Source: Vampirovibrionales bacterium (GTDB lineage Bacteria; Cyanobacteriota; Vampirovibrionia; Vampirovibrionales; JAJTHC01). Taken from it: a stretch of DNA of 9,139 nt. Where the stretch lies: the NCBI GenBank assembly GCA_021299615.1, contig JAJTHC010000074.1:1-9139 (forward strand), in the 5' to 3' direction. Shown here piece by piece: positions 1 to 6,798 of the stretch; position 1 is the stretch's first letter, and every line of letters starts with the position of its first letter. Under the pieces are notes generated by a model that saw only the letters and a list, made by a program, of their open reading frames with translations, made no database searches and was not told the DNA's origin. The position numbers and the translations under genes were made by a program.

Positions 1-99
1 ATGCAACCACAAACTGCATTATCTCCACAGCGTCAACTTAGAGCAAGGACTCAAAACTGTACCTAGACATTCAATCAAGACTGTTCTAAAGAGAGGGTA
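1..99. other. left edge, no supportable gene
   Basis: This edge stretch lies beyond the panC stop codon. Short open frames run in from the left edge on the plus strand (one ends at 39, one at 66, and one stays open past 99 to about 135). They are too short to tell a real 3' gene end from chance. The only structure seen is the hairpin at 88-114, which overlaps the panC stop. Confidence 0.5.
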
Positions 100-114
100 T
101 TACGCCCTCTCTTT
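88..114 (-). terminator. hairpin over the panC stop codon, probable terminator
   Basis: A perfect 10-bp inverted repeat (AAAGAGAGGG at 88-97, CCCTCTCTTT at 105-114) has a 7-base loop that contains the panC stop codon. The stem's own 3' end supplies a short U run, but no long U-tract follows on either strand. It could be a weak bidirectional terminator or an mRNA-stabilising 3' hairpin. Its position at the end of the hydrolase-panC operon favours a termination role. Confidence 0.5.
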
Positions 115-1008
115 GGCTTCATCCAGCAATTCCTGAACATGCAAGGTATCAATCAAACGTAACGCCCCCAATCGAGCCGCCACGAGCAAGCGACTATTGC
201 TGGTTAAAAAGGCTTGTGGTTCAAAGGTCTCATCGTCGACGGCTTCGACATAATCCCACTGAAGTTCCTGCCCCAAAGGATACATCGGTTGCAATGCCTT
301 CCACGAAAGTTCAAACGCCTTTTGAAGATTCAACGGCGGAGCCGTAGGGGCTTGATTCAATGTATGAAACGCCACTGCAAGCCCTTGCATGGTTTCAAAT
401 AAGGCTAACGCCGTTTGACGCTCTTCAGGGGTTTGAAGATATTGATTGCGTGACGACAATGCCAAGCCGTCGCTGTCCCTCACCATAGGATGCACCACTA
501 GCTTAATAGGAAAGGCTTCGCTTTCAATCAAGGCTTTAATCACGGCGACTTGTTGGGCGTCTTTCTGTCCAAAAACAGCGAATTGAGGTTCCACCACGCT
601 AAACAGCCGATGCACCACGGTGACGACGCCGTCAAAATGCCCCTGACGACTCGCACCGCATAAGCGGTTGGCGAGCGATTCTTCCGCATGATGCGTAATT
701 TTTAAACCTTCAGGATACATGACTTCAACAGACGGGGCAAAAATGGCGTCCACTTGGGCGTTTTCGCAGGCTTCTAGATCTGCTTCAAAGGTGCGTGGGT
801 ATCGATCTAAATCTTCATTGGCTCCAAATTGTGTGGGGTTTACAAAAATCGAAACGATCACGGCTTCCGCATGGCGTTGGGCTTCTTTCACCAAGGCTAA
901 ATGCCCTGCATGAAGGTTCCCCATGGTCGGTACCAAGGCGATTTTTTGGGATGCTTGGGCGTTTTTCCAATTGTGGAGTTCTTCTAGTGTACGTAAAACG
1001 ACGGTCAT
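100..1008 (-). CDS. panC: pantothenate synthetase
   Basis: Cytosolic enzyme that condenses (R)-pantoate and beta-alanine with ATP to make pantothenate, the vitamin B5 precursor of coenzyme A. The 302-residue length is near the usual size for the single-domain family. The ATP site is visible as PTMGNLHAGH at residues 27-36 (the HIGH-like HAGH). FVNPTQF at 55-61, GQKD at 147-150 and SSRN at 185-188 are the other family signatures, and the C-terminus keeps the RLIDT motif (284-288). The ATG at 1008 follows an AGAAGGA ribosome-binding site by 7 bases. The gene starts 18 bases after the MBL-fold gene ends, so the two are probably co-transcribed. There is no fused cytidylate kinase domain, unlike the typical cyanobacterial protein. 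Identification is secure. Confidence 0.97.
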   Translation of the reverse strand: MTVVLRTLEELHNWKNAQASQKIALVPTMGNLHAGHLALVKEAQRHAEAVIVSIFVNPTQFGANEDLDRYPRTFEADLEACENAQVDAIFAPSVEVMYPEGLKITHHAEESLANRLCGASRQGHFDGVVTVVHRLFSVVEPQFAVFGQKDAQQVAVIKALIESEAFPIKLVVHPMVRDSDGLALSSRNQYLQTPEERQTALALFETMQGLAVAFHTLNQAPTAPPLNLQKAFELSWKALQPMYPLGQELQWDYVEAVDDETFEPQAFLTSNSRLLVAARLGALRLIDTLHVQELLDEAKERA

Positions 1009-1026
1009 TGTGCTATCCTTCTTAAT

Positions 1027-1695
1027 CTAATTGAAATAGTGGCGTTCTTGCTGAATAGTCGTGAGCTTGCCATGCCCTGTGATCACGGTGGTATCCACAT
1101 CTAGCACATGCAAGCGTTGGGTAATGGAACGGTAAATGGCGGATTCGTCGCCTCCCCACAAGTCGGTGCGGCCAATGCCTCCGTGAAAAAGCGTGTCGCC
1201 TGCCACCAATATGCCATGCGATTCCAAGTGAAAACAGCAAGATCCAGGGGTATGCCCAGGAGTCACCAGCGTTTGATGCGTGCCTAAGTCGTCTAAATCA
1301 AGCGTCTGCCCATCTTTAATAAAGCCATCGGGGGGGAGCGTCTTTTCTTGGTGGAGGGGGAATCCGAAAAGTTGGCATTGTGTTTCCAGCATATCCCACA
1401 AAAAGAGGTCTTTTTTGTGGAGGAAGAGGGGGCATCCTGTGGCTTTTCGCAAGGCTTCAGATGCTAAAAAGTGGTCAAAATGGGCGTGGGTATGGTACAC
1501 CGCCTTGAGCTTGAGCTTATAGGTACGCAAGCATTTCAGGAGTTCATCGGCATCGCCCCCTGCATCGATGATGACGGCTTCTAGGGTGAGTGAGTTGTAA
1601 ATCAAGGTGCAATTGCATTTCAAAGGGCCGACAGCCGTCACCAGCACATGAATGTGCTTGGATTGCGTTTCAAGTGGGATCCATTTTAGTGCCAT
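1027..1695 (-). CDS. MBL-fold metallo-hydrolase, glyoxalase II-like (YcbL type)
   Basis: A 222-residue metallo-beta-lactamase-fold hydrolase. The metal-binding motif THAHFDH is at residues 69-75 (H70, H72, D74, H75). It is followed by PGHTPGS (146-152, H148), AGDTLF with the bridging D167, GRTDL (175-179), and GHG with H208 near the C-terminus. This complete two-metal ligand set suggests an active enzyme. Known relatives hydrolyse thioesters such as S-D-lactoylglutathione, but the short C-terminus lacks the glutathione-binding domain of classical glyoxalase II, so the substrate is unknown. The ATG at 1695 has an AAAAGGA ribosome-binding site about 10 bases upstream. It is the first gene of a likely operon with panC; no metabolic link between the two is evident. 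No convincing promoter was seen, only weak -10-like AT-rich stretches near 1716-1760. Confidence 0.9.
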   Translation of the reverse strand: MALKWIPLETQSKHIHVLVTAVGPLKCNCTLIYNSLTLEAVIIDAGGDADELLKCLRTYKLKLKAVYHTHAHFDHFLASEALRKATGCPLFLHKKDLFLWDMLETQCQLFGFPLHQEKTLPPDGFIKDGQTLDLDDLGTHQTLVTPGHTPGSCCFHLESHGILVAGDTLFHGGIGRTDLWGGDESAIYRSITQRLHVLDVDTTVITGHGKLTTIQQERHYFN

Positions 1696-1886
1696 GATGC
1701 CTGTGTCCTTTTGAAGTATTTACGGTTGTACCACTTGTGCGGAAGTCTTTTTAAACAGACGTCAACGCACTAAATGCGAGGCTTCCGAGACATTTTGCGT
1801 ACGTCGTGCAATGGGAATGATGCGACGAGGTGGGGACAAAAACCTTCTTATTCACGAAGTGAATCTTCGCCTTTAGGAAGGAGAGG

Positions 1887-1919
1887 TTGGGAGAGGAAAC
1901 CAACGGTTTTCTTTCCCAA
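1887..1919 (+). repeat. 15-bp inverted repeat with 3-base loop
   Basis: Arm TTGGGAGAGGAAACC (1887-1901), loop AAC, arm GGTTTTCTTTCCCAA (1905-1919). All 15 positions pair on the plus strand, two of them as G.U. It is the longest hairpin in the region between the MBL-fold and thioredoxin genes, and a second perfect hairpin (1922-1942) begins two bases after it. Confidence 0.8.
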
Positions 1920-1921
1920 GA

Positions 1922-1942
1922 GAAAAAGTTCCTAACTTTTTC
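1922..1942. repeat. 9-bp perfect inverted repeat
   Basis: GAAAAAGTT (1922-1930), loop CCT, AACTTTTTC (1934-1942). The stem's own T-run makes it superficially terminator-like on either strand, but no U-tract continues beyond it. It could end a plus-strand transcript carrying the 15-bp hairpin just before it. Confidence 0.7.
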
Positions 1943-2006
1943 GACTTGAAGGGGGGATTTAGAGGTGATGAGGAACCCCTCCATTTATAGACAAGCTAAC
2001 ATGTAG

Positions 2007-2023
2007 ACCGCCATCATGGCGGT
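2007..2023. repeat. 8-bp inverted repeat, GC-rich hairpin
   Basis: ACCGCCAT (2007-2014), central C, ATGGCGGT (2016-2023). It partly competes with a longer-range pairing of AGACC (2005-2009) with GGTCT (2038-2042), so the local fold could switch. Only TTTG follows on the plus strand, so this is a poor intrinsic terminator. Confidence 0.65.
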
Positions 2024-2134
2024 TTGTGCGAGCAAAGGTCTCTGACGTCACCAGCGTTAAAAGGAGCTAGAAACCCACTGGATGCTTTTCGCATTGGTGT
2101 CAGGAAACATAAATCTTTCTATAGCATAACGGAA

Positions 2135-2151
2135 TTGTAAAAGATTTACAA
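2135..2151. promoter_or_regulatory. dyad upstream of the thioredoxin-like gene, possible operator
   Basis: A perfect 7-bp dyad, TTGTAAA - AGA - TTTACAA, is centred at 2143, about 50 bases upstream of the predicted transcription start for the thioredoxin-like gene. The placement suits an activator site just upstream of the -35 region. The cognate regulator cannot be named from this window. The dyad sits in an AT-rich stretch, so chance is possible. Confidence 0.4.
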
Positions 2152-2178
2152 ACAAATAAAGACAAGCGTTGCAAAATG

Positions 2179-2187
2179 TGATATGAT
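2179..2187 (+). promoter_or_regulatory. extended -10 promoter for the thioredoxin-like gene
   Basis: TGA-TATGAT is an extended -10 element (TGn plus a 5/6 match to TATAAT). With a 17-base spacer the -35 is AAGACA at 2159-2164, a 4/6 match. Transcription would begin near 2194, giving a leader of roughly 48 bases before the ATG at 2242. Confidence 0.5.
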
Positions 2188-2241
2188 AAGGCTGTCTTGA
2201 ATACTAATTTAAGATTGCAAACCAAAAGGAACTTTAATCCT

Positions 2242-2670
2242 ATGCCAAGCAGTCGTTTTTTGTTTAAAATTTCGCCAAAGAAAATCGATTTTGTAGGATT
2301 GTTTTCTATGGTGCTGGCTTTGTTTTGGATTGTAAGCGTCACACTATTGAATGAAAAATCTCAAGCCGATGGGGATCAAATGGTGGTATTTACCGCACAG
2401 TGGTGTGCATCATGTTCTACATTAGTACCAAGTATACAAGGGGTTTCAGCAAGACTAGGCATACCATTCACTAAAATAGATGTAGATGACACAAGAGCAA
2501 CGGCTCAAGCCCGTCAATTTGGATTAACGATTCCTCGTGCGGATTTACCGCAGGCGTATTACATTCAATCAGGCAAGCAAACCTTGGTGTTGAACGGCAA
2601 GCAGTACACACCGAATCAAGCCAAACAGGTGGATGCCGATGTTACCACCCAGGTAAATCGTTTGCGATAG
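2242..2670 (+). CDS. membrane-anchored thioredoxin-like protein, WCASC motif
   Basis: A 142-residue thiol-redox protein. A short basic N-terminus (residues 1-15) is followed by one membrane segment at about 17-36, then a thioredoxin-fold domain. The active site reads TAQWCASC, with C55 and C58 in a CxxC arrangement after the usual aromatic-W stretch. DLP at 101-103 is a plausible cis-proline site. The anchor topology predicts an extracytoplasmic domain that reduces or isomerises disulphides or serves protein maturation; its partner is unknown. I chose the ATG at 2242, preceded by AAAAGGA with an 11-base gap. A TTG at 2197 in the same frame lies about three bases from the predicted transcription start and has no ribosome-binding site. 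The TPR gene lies 96 bases downstream on the same strand. It could be a CcmG/ResA-like or general membrane thioredoxin; the sequence does not decide. Confidence 0.8.
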   Translation: MPSSRFLFKISPKKIDFVGLFSMVLALFWIVSVTLLNEKSQADGDQMVVFTAQWCASCSTLVPSIQGVSARLGIPFTKIDVDDTRATAQARQFGLTIPRADLPQAYYIQSGKQTLVLNGKQYTPNQAKQVDADVTTQVNRLR

Positions 2671-2766
2671 GTTGATCTCCTCTATTTAACAGATGGCATT
2701 TTAGAAAATATGTTCCGTTCCGAAGTATTCAAGAAGTACCCTTGACCTTCAGAGGAAACACATACC

Positions 2767-3774
2767 ATGCCTAAACTAGTCACACTGCTGACCTATTCAA
2801 CCTTAGGACTCGGGGCTTTCTTCGTGGGGTCTAGTTTAATACTAGGCATACTTTATTTCTTTGCTCAACAAACCTTGTGTCGTTACCTTTTTGATTTGGC
2901 ATGGATCCTATATCAAAAACAATACTACAAAACCGCCTTGTTCATTTTAGAACAAACCTTTAAAATCACACCGAACTACCCTTCCCTTGTCTACACCATG
3001 GGCGTCATTCAACTGGAACTGGGGTACTTGGAACGTGCGAAGGATTACTTGTACATCGCTTTGCTACAAAATAGCGAAGATTCACTCTGTCTCTATCATT
3101 TGGGGGTCTTAGAATATCAGTCGGAACGCTATACACTAGCCATCGATCATTGGATTAACGCCATTCAACACCAAGAAGAGCCTGAAGCCGATACCTATTA
3201 TTACCTTGGGCTGGCGTATGATGCGTTAAATGAATCACAAGCCGCTTATGAGATTTTTCAACAAGGCTTAGAACTAGATCCAAGCCATCAAGATATGATG
3301 TCTTCAATGGCTTACACCTGCTTAGATTTGGGTAACTTGGATGAATGTCAAGCCTACCTAGATGCCCTTATGGACTTGGGGGATCTTACCGCTGAATCTT
3401 ATTACGTCATGGCATTGCTCCATGTCGAGGCGGGTGAGTGGGAGGATGCCCTTCAAGCCATTGAAGATGCTTTAATTTTAGAACCTCATCATGTCGAGCT
3501 TTTAAATACGGCTGGGGTACTGGCCATTTTGAATGAAGAAGCCGATAAAGAACTCGCCATAAGTCGTTTAGAAGAAGCGAGTAAGTCCTATGTAAAGGGA
3601 CAAGAAGCGGTATTGTATAATTATGCGATTGCTTTAGGGGTTTCTGAAAACACCGTGATGGCACGTCGTATTTTACGTTCTTTTACCAAGTTAAAAGTGG
3701 ATGGTGAATTACGACGAAGTGCTACCCAAGCTCGTTTGATTCTACAAAAACAGAATGTACTAAACAATATGTGA
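2767..3774 (+). CDS. membrane-anchored tetratricopeptide repeat (TPR) protein
   Basis: A 335-residue protein. A hydrophobic N-terminal segment at about residues 5-33 should anchor it in the cytoplasmic membrane, and nearly all the rest is TPR-like helical repeats. Repeat units are visible at roughly 40-70, 73-105, 107-138, 143-174, 177-206, 210-242 and 245-275. The clearest are 143-174 (YYYLGLAYDALNESQAAYEI) and 210-242, with the usual small residues at helix-packing positions and a terminal DP or EP. TPR arrays are protein-binding scaffolds, so no reaction is implied. The ATG at 2767 follows AGAGGAAA by 8 bases. The gene shares direction with the thioredoxin-like gene, and both products are membrane-anchored, so they may work together, but the 96-base gap leaves co-transcription open. 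It converges on map with 22 bases between the stops. The specific function is unknown. Confidence 0.85.
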   Translation: MPKLVTLLTYSTLGLGAFFVGSSLILGILYFFAQQTLCRYLFDLAWILYQKQYYKTALFILEQTFKITPNYPSLVYTMGVIQLELGYLERAKDYLYIALLQNSEDSLCLYHLGVLEYQSERYTLAIDHWINAIQHQEEPEADTYYYLGLAYDALNESQAAYEIFQQGLELDPSHQDMMSSMAYTCLDLGNLDECQAYLDALMDLGDLTAESYYVMALLHVEAGEWEDALQAIEDALILEPHHVELLNTAGVLAILNEEADKELAISRLEEASKSYVKGQEAVLYNYAIALGVSENTVMARRILRSFTKLKVDGELRRSATQARLILQKQNVLNNM

Positions 3775-3796
3775 TTCACCATACGTTTTGTAAAGA

Positions 3797-4582
3797 TTAA
3801 ATTTCATTCAAGCGGGTTAAAATTTCGGGGCCATTTTCGGTAATCGTGATCGTATGCTCATAGTGAGCCGCAGGTTCGCCGTCTACCGTCACGACCGTCC
3901 AGCCATCTTCAAGGGTTTTGACTTTCGCCAGTCCGCCCGTGAACATCGGCTCAATGGCTAAGCAATTGCCCACTTCAAGCAAAGGACCCGGTTGCCCTGT
4001 GTCATAATTATGGATGAACGGCTCTTCATGTAATTTGTGACCCACGCTATGCCCACCGTATTCACGAACCAAGCCAAACCCATAGGCGTCATTGGTACGT
4101 TCCACCGCTGCTGAAATATCTTGCAAATGATTGCCCGCAACGGCTTTGGCGATCGCATTCATCAAGGCTTCTTCGGTGCATTGCATAATACGTTTCTTTT
4201 TTTCATCAACTTCACCGACGGCTACAGTCAACGCCGCATCAGCGATGAGTCCTTGATAGGTTGCTCCGACATCCACCGAGATAATATCACCTTCTTGCAA
4301 GATGCGTTCTTTGGTGGGAAAGCCGTGAACGACTTCTTCATTCACCGAAGAGCAAATGGTAAACGGAAACCCGTGATAGCCCTTAAACGTAGGCAAAGCA
4401 CCTTCTCCACGAATCAAGGCTTCGGCGGCTTCATCAATCGCAAGGGTGTTGACACCTTCTTTAGCCATTTCACGCACCAACAAGTGAACCCGTGCGACAA
4501 TCTGCCCTGCTTTACGCATGAGTTTCAAATCATGCCGAGACTTTTTACCGATTTTATTGGCACCTGTTAAATGAATACCCAT
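3797..4582 (-). CDS. map: methionine aminopeptidase, type I
   Basis: Cytosolic metalloprotease that removes the initiator methionine from nascent proteins. The 261 residues match the single-domain type Ia enzyme. All five metal ligands are present: D104 (in SVDVG), D115 (in ADAA), H178 (in GGHSVG), E211 (in IEP) and E242 (in YEHT). The substrate and catalytic histidines H86 (VVHGFP) and H185 (LHEEP) are also there, each at a constant +7 offset from the E. coli enzyme. There is no N-terminal zinc-finger extension. The ATG at 4582 follows AAAGGA by 7 bases. It lies 42 bases after adk, the classical secY-adk-map order, so it is very probably co-transcribed. The usual next genes (infA, rpmJ, rpsM) are absent and a convergent TPR gene follows instead. 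No clear terminator was seen in the 22-base gap. Confidence 0.98.
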   Translation of the reverse strand: MGIHLTGANKIGKKSRHDLKLMRKAGQIVARVHLLVREMAKEGVNTLAIDEAAEALIRGEGALPTFKGYHGFPFTICSSVNEEVVHGFPTKERILQEGDIISVDVGATYQGLIADAALTVAVGEVDEKKKRIMQCTEEALMNAIAKAVAGNHLQDISAAVERTNDAYGFGLVREYGGHSVGHKLHEEPFIHNYDTGQPGPLLEVGNCLAIEPMFTGGLAKVKTLEDGWTVVTVDGEPAAHYEHTITITENGPEILTRLNEI

Positions 4583-4624
4583 GAAGGAGTCCTTTCCGAA
4601 TAAAGCGAATGATAATGAGACGTA

Positions 4625-5356
4625 CTAGACCTTGACGGCGACATTAGGAAGCAAGGTTTGCATGAGTTTTTTCAACTCTTCAGTGACGGCTTCAACAGGC
4701 TGATCACCGTTTAAACGCTTCAATAAGCCGTGTGCTTCAAAAGCGTTTAAAATAGGCAATGTATCGGCATCAAAACCTTCCAAGCGGATTTTCACTTTTT
4801 CAGGCTGATCATCCACACGATGCTCTAAATGCGTTCCACCACAAACGTCGCAAACGCCTTCTTGCTTAGGGGCTTGGCTTTTAAGGTTGTAAATGGCTCC
4901 ACAATCCGCACAAATACGACGGTTCACGGCACGCTCTTCAATTTCTGAATAAGGGACATCCAAGTAGATGGCGGCTCCGATTTTGGCTCCCGTGTCTTGG
5001 CACATCGCTAACAAGGCATCGGTTTGTTCCGCATTACGAGGGAAACCATCTAAAATAAAGGAAACAGGCGTCCCTGCTTGATGAGACTCAGGCAATTGCT
5101 TTTCGATGCCTGCTTTTAGGGCATCAATTACGGTGTCAATATCCACCAATAAGCCACCTGCGAGGCGTTCTTGGACTTTACGCCCTAAAGGCGTATCGTC
5201 TTTGGCGATCGTCCGCAAAATGCTCCCCATATCAATACGAGGCATGCCGTAAAGCTTGGCGAGAACACTGGTTTGCGTCCCTTTCCCGCCATTGGGTGGG
5301 GCGATAAAGGGGAAAAATAAGACATCGGACAAGGTTGCTTTGGTATTTATGCTCAT
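4625..5356 (-). CDS. adk: adenylate kinase
   Basis: Cytosolic enzyme that interconverts ATP + AMP and 2 ADP, balancing adenylate pools. The 243 residues fit the long-lid family, slightly extended at the N-terminus (the P-loop starts at about residue 19 instead of about 7). The AMP-site motif LDGFPRN is at 102-108. The lid holds a four-cysteine zinc site (C149, C152, C169, C172), and HRVDDQPE (179-186) and R191 are conserved. The P-loop reads APPNGGKGTQ (19-28) rather than the family's GPPGxGKGTQ. It still satisfies the general Walker A pattern [AG]xxxxGK[ST], but two normally invariant glycines are replaced. The start ATG overlaps the secY stop in an ATGA (5353-5356), so translation is coupled to secY. 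An AAGGA lies 11 bases upstream. Identity is secure; altered kinetics are only a possibility. Confidence 0.95.
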   Translation of the reverse strand: MSINTKATLSDVLFFPFIAPPNGGKGTQTSVLAKLYGMPRIDMGSILRTIAKDDTPLGRKVQERLAGGLLVDIDTVIDALKAGIEKQLPESHQAGTPVSFILDGFPRNAEQTDALLAMCQDTGAKIGAAIYLDVPYSEIEERAVNRRICADCGAIYNLKSQAPKQEGVCDVCGGTHLEHRVDDQPEKVKIRLEGFDADTLPILNAFEAHGLLKRLNGDQPVEAVTEELKKLMQTLLPNVAVKV

Positions 5357-6723
5357 GATTTTAAGAATCCTTCATATTGTTTCGCCAATAACTGTACACG
5401 AATCTGGTTGACGGTATCTAACGCCACACCCACCATAATAATCAAGGCGGTGGTGCCAAGTCCTGCCAAGGTACTGATGCCTGTCATCGACGTGGAAGAG
5501 CTAGCAATCAGTGTAATAATGCCCAACATCGAAGCCCCAATAAAGGTAAGCTTGGAAATCAAGGCTTCTAGGTAGTCGCCTGTCGGTCCACCGGGTTTGA
5601 CGCCTGAAATAGCGTTGCCATGTTTCCGCAAGTTTTCCGCAATTTGCTTGGGTTGTAGATTGGGGACGAGCGTGACATAAAAGTAGGAGAAGAACAAAAT
5701 AAGTCCAAACTCAACGGCGATGTAAACAGGGCTACTCGGCACCATCCATTTTTTGTAGGTGAGGAGGGCTTCAAACAAAACGCCTGTGGGCTTGGTTTGC
5801 ATCACAAAATCGACAATCACACTAGGAAAACTCAATAGAATAAAGGTGAAGATCAAGGGCATAACGCCTGCAGGGTTGAGCTTAAAAGGGATAAAGGAAT
5901 CACCGCCTCCGTAGATTTTGCGTCCCACTTGACGGCGTGCTTGCACGATGTAAACCTTATAGAAGGACTCTTGCAACAGCACAATCAAGGTAATCGTGAG
6001 TGCGTAAATGGCAAGCAGAATGCCGAGTCCCACCCAGCGAGACGGATCCGCTTGAACCAAGGCACCTGTTTGTGAGATGTAAAAAGGCAAGGCAGAGATA
6101 ATCCCGACAAAAATAAGGATAGAACTGCCGTTGCCGACGCCTCGTTCGGTGATGAGTTCGCTCAACCATACGCTAAATAAGGAACCTGCCGTCAACGCCG
6201 TCAACGCCGCAGGGAAAAACCATGCAGGATCCACCCCCGGCATGAGGATGCCTGCATTACTCGTAAACAAACGCACCACGACGAATGATTGCAACAAGGC
6301 AATCCCCACCGAGGCATATCGGGTGATTTGCGAAATCTGCCGACGCCCTGCTTCGCCACCGTCTTTTTGCAATTCTTCAAGCTTAGGGATGACCGCCGTC
6401 AACAATTGCATTACGATCGATGCGGTAATATAAGGTCCGATACCCAGTGCCATCACCGACAATGACGCCAAGGCCCCGCCAGAAAACATGTCGACCATGG
6501 CTAAAATAGGGTTGTTGGCTCCCAGTGCTTTAAGGGCTTCGGCGTTGACGCCCCAAACGGGGATCTGCACCGCAAAGCGATAGATCGCCAAAGCAAAGAA
6601 GGTAAACCACAGGCGTTCTTTCATGCCTGAAGCCTTAATGGCATAAACCAGTTCGCTCCACTTGGGGAGCTTAAAGTTTTTTTGTTCGATGGGTAAATCA
6701 GTGGGGGCGTTGACGTCGGACAC
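5353..6723 (-). CDS. secY: preprotein translocase subunit SecY
   Basis: Central channel of the SecYEG translocon in the cytoplasmic membrane, the route for Sec-dependent export and membrane insertion. The 456 residues contain ten predicted membrane segments. Signatures visible are FSGGAL (80-85, plug region), GIGPYITASI (94-103), ERGVGNGSSIL (193-203), GGGDSFIPFKLNPAG (272-286) and the LVPN..QIAENL..HG loop (352-369). The C-terminus ends with DTVNQIR..LLAKQYEG. I chose GTG at 6723, preceded by AAAAGAG with an 8-base gap. The reading frame stays open to an ATG at 6828, but that extension covers the promoter (-10 at 6770-6775) and a terminator hairpin, and it would add an unlikely hydrophobic N-terminus. 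The stop overlaps the adk start by four bases. It is first in a secY-adk-map unit driven by its own promoter. Confidence 0.95.
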   Translation of the reverse strand: MSDVNAPTDLPIEQKNFKLPKWSELVYAIKASGMKERLWFTFFALAIYRFAVQIPVWGVNAEALKALGANNPILAMVDMFSGGALASLSVMALGIGPYITASIVMQLLTAVIPKLEELQKDGGEAGRRQISQITRYASVGIALLQSFVVVRLFTSNAGILMPGVDPAWFFPAALTALTAGSLFSVWLSELITERGVGNGSSILIFVGIISALPFYISQTGALVQADPSRWVGLGILLAIYALTITLIVLLQESFYKVYIVQARRQVGRKIYGGGDSFIPFKLNPAGVMPLIFTFILLSFPSVIVDFVMQTKPTGVLFEALLTYKKWMVPSSPVYIAVEFGLILFFSYFYVTLVPNLQPKQIAENLRKHGNAISGVKPGGPTGDYLEALISKLTFIGASMLGIITLIASSSTSMTGISTLAGLGTTALIIMVGVALDTVNQIRVQLLAKQYEGFLKS

Positions 6724-6769
6724 AAGCGGTACTCTTTTCAAAACATAATGCCACAAATAGAATAGTACT

Positions 6770-6798
6770 ATTATACACGAAAAGTATAGATAAAACAA
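6770..6798 (-). promoter_or_regulatory. secY promoter, sigma70 type
   Basis: On the minus strand, TTGTTT (-35, 6793-6798) is separated by exactly 17 bases from a perfect TATAAT (-10, 6770-6775). Transcription should start near 6763, giving a leader of about 40 bases before the secY GTG at 6723. The -35 box lies in the U-tract of the preceding terminator. Confidence 0.8.

Larger units (their letters stand above)
1758..2102 (+). ncRNA. candidate structured RNA region, no known family recognised
   Basis: About 345 gene-free bases hold a series of inverted repeats. These are 1758-1769 with 1796-1805 (10 bp, 2-base bulge), 1850-1864 (6 bp), 1887-1901 with 1905-1919 (15 bp, 3-base loop), 1922-1942 (9 bp, 3-base loop), 2007-2023 (8 bp), and an interrupted long stem of 2043-2063 with 2085-2102. 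In the 15-bp stem both imperfect pairs are G.U on the plus strand but A.C on the minus strand. The alternative pairing of 2076-2085 with 2091-2099 shows the same bias. This points to a plus-strand transcript. I see no clear promoter or U-tract, and it does not match tmRNA, RNase P RNA, SRP RNA or riboswitches that I can recall. It may instead be a decayed repeat element. Confidence 0.35.

Noticed and set aside
1751..1984. 77-codon minus-strand open frame in the gene-free region
   Set aside because: It has no recognisable family and runs through four of the hairpins, so its sequence is set by the inverted repeats. The structured-RNA explanation fits better.
1758..2102. tmRNA, RNase P RNA, SRP RNA or riboswitch
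   Set aside because: I looked for the conserved cores (for example GAGGAAAGTCC of RNase P, GGAAGNAGCC of SRP RNA, GGGGCTGATTCTGG of tmRNA) on both strands and did not find them.
2197..2241. TTG start extending the thioredoxin-like protein by 15 residues
   Set aside because: It lies about three bases from the predicted transcription start and has no ribosome-binding site. The ATG at 2242 has an AAAAGGA site and gives a normal basic N-terminus before the membrane segment.
2671..2766. separate promoter for the TPR gene
   Set aside because: The best boxes (TTTAAC, 18 bases, TATGTT) match the consensus poorly, so read-through from the thioredoxin promoter is at least as likely.
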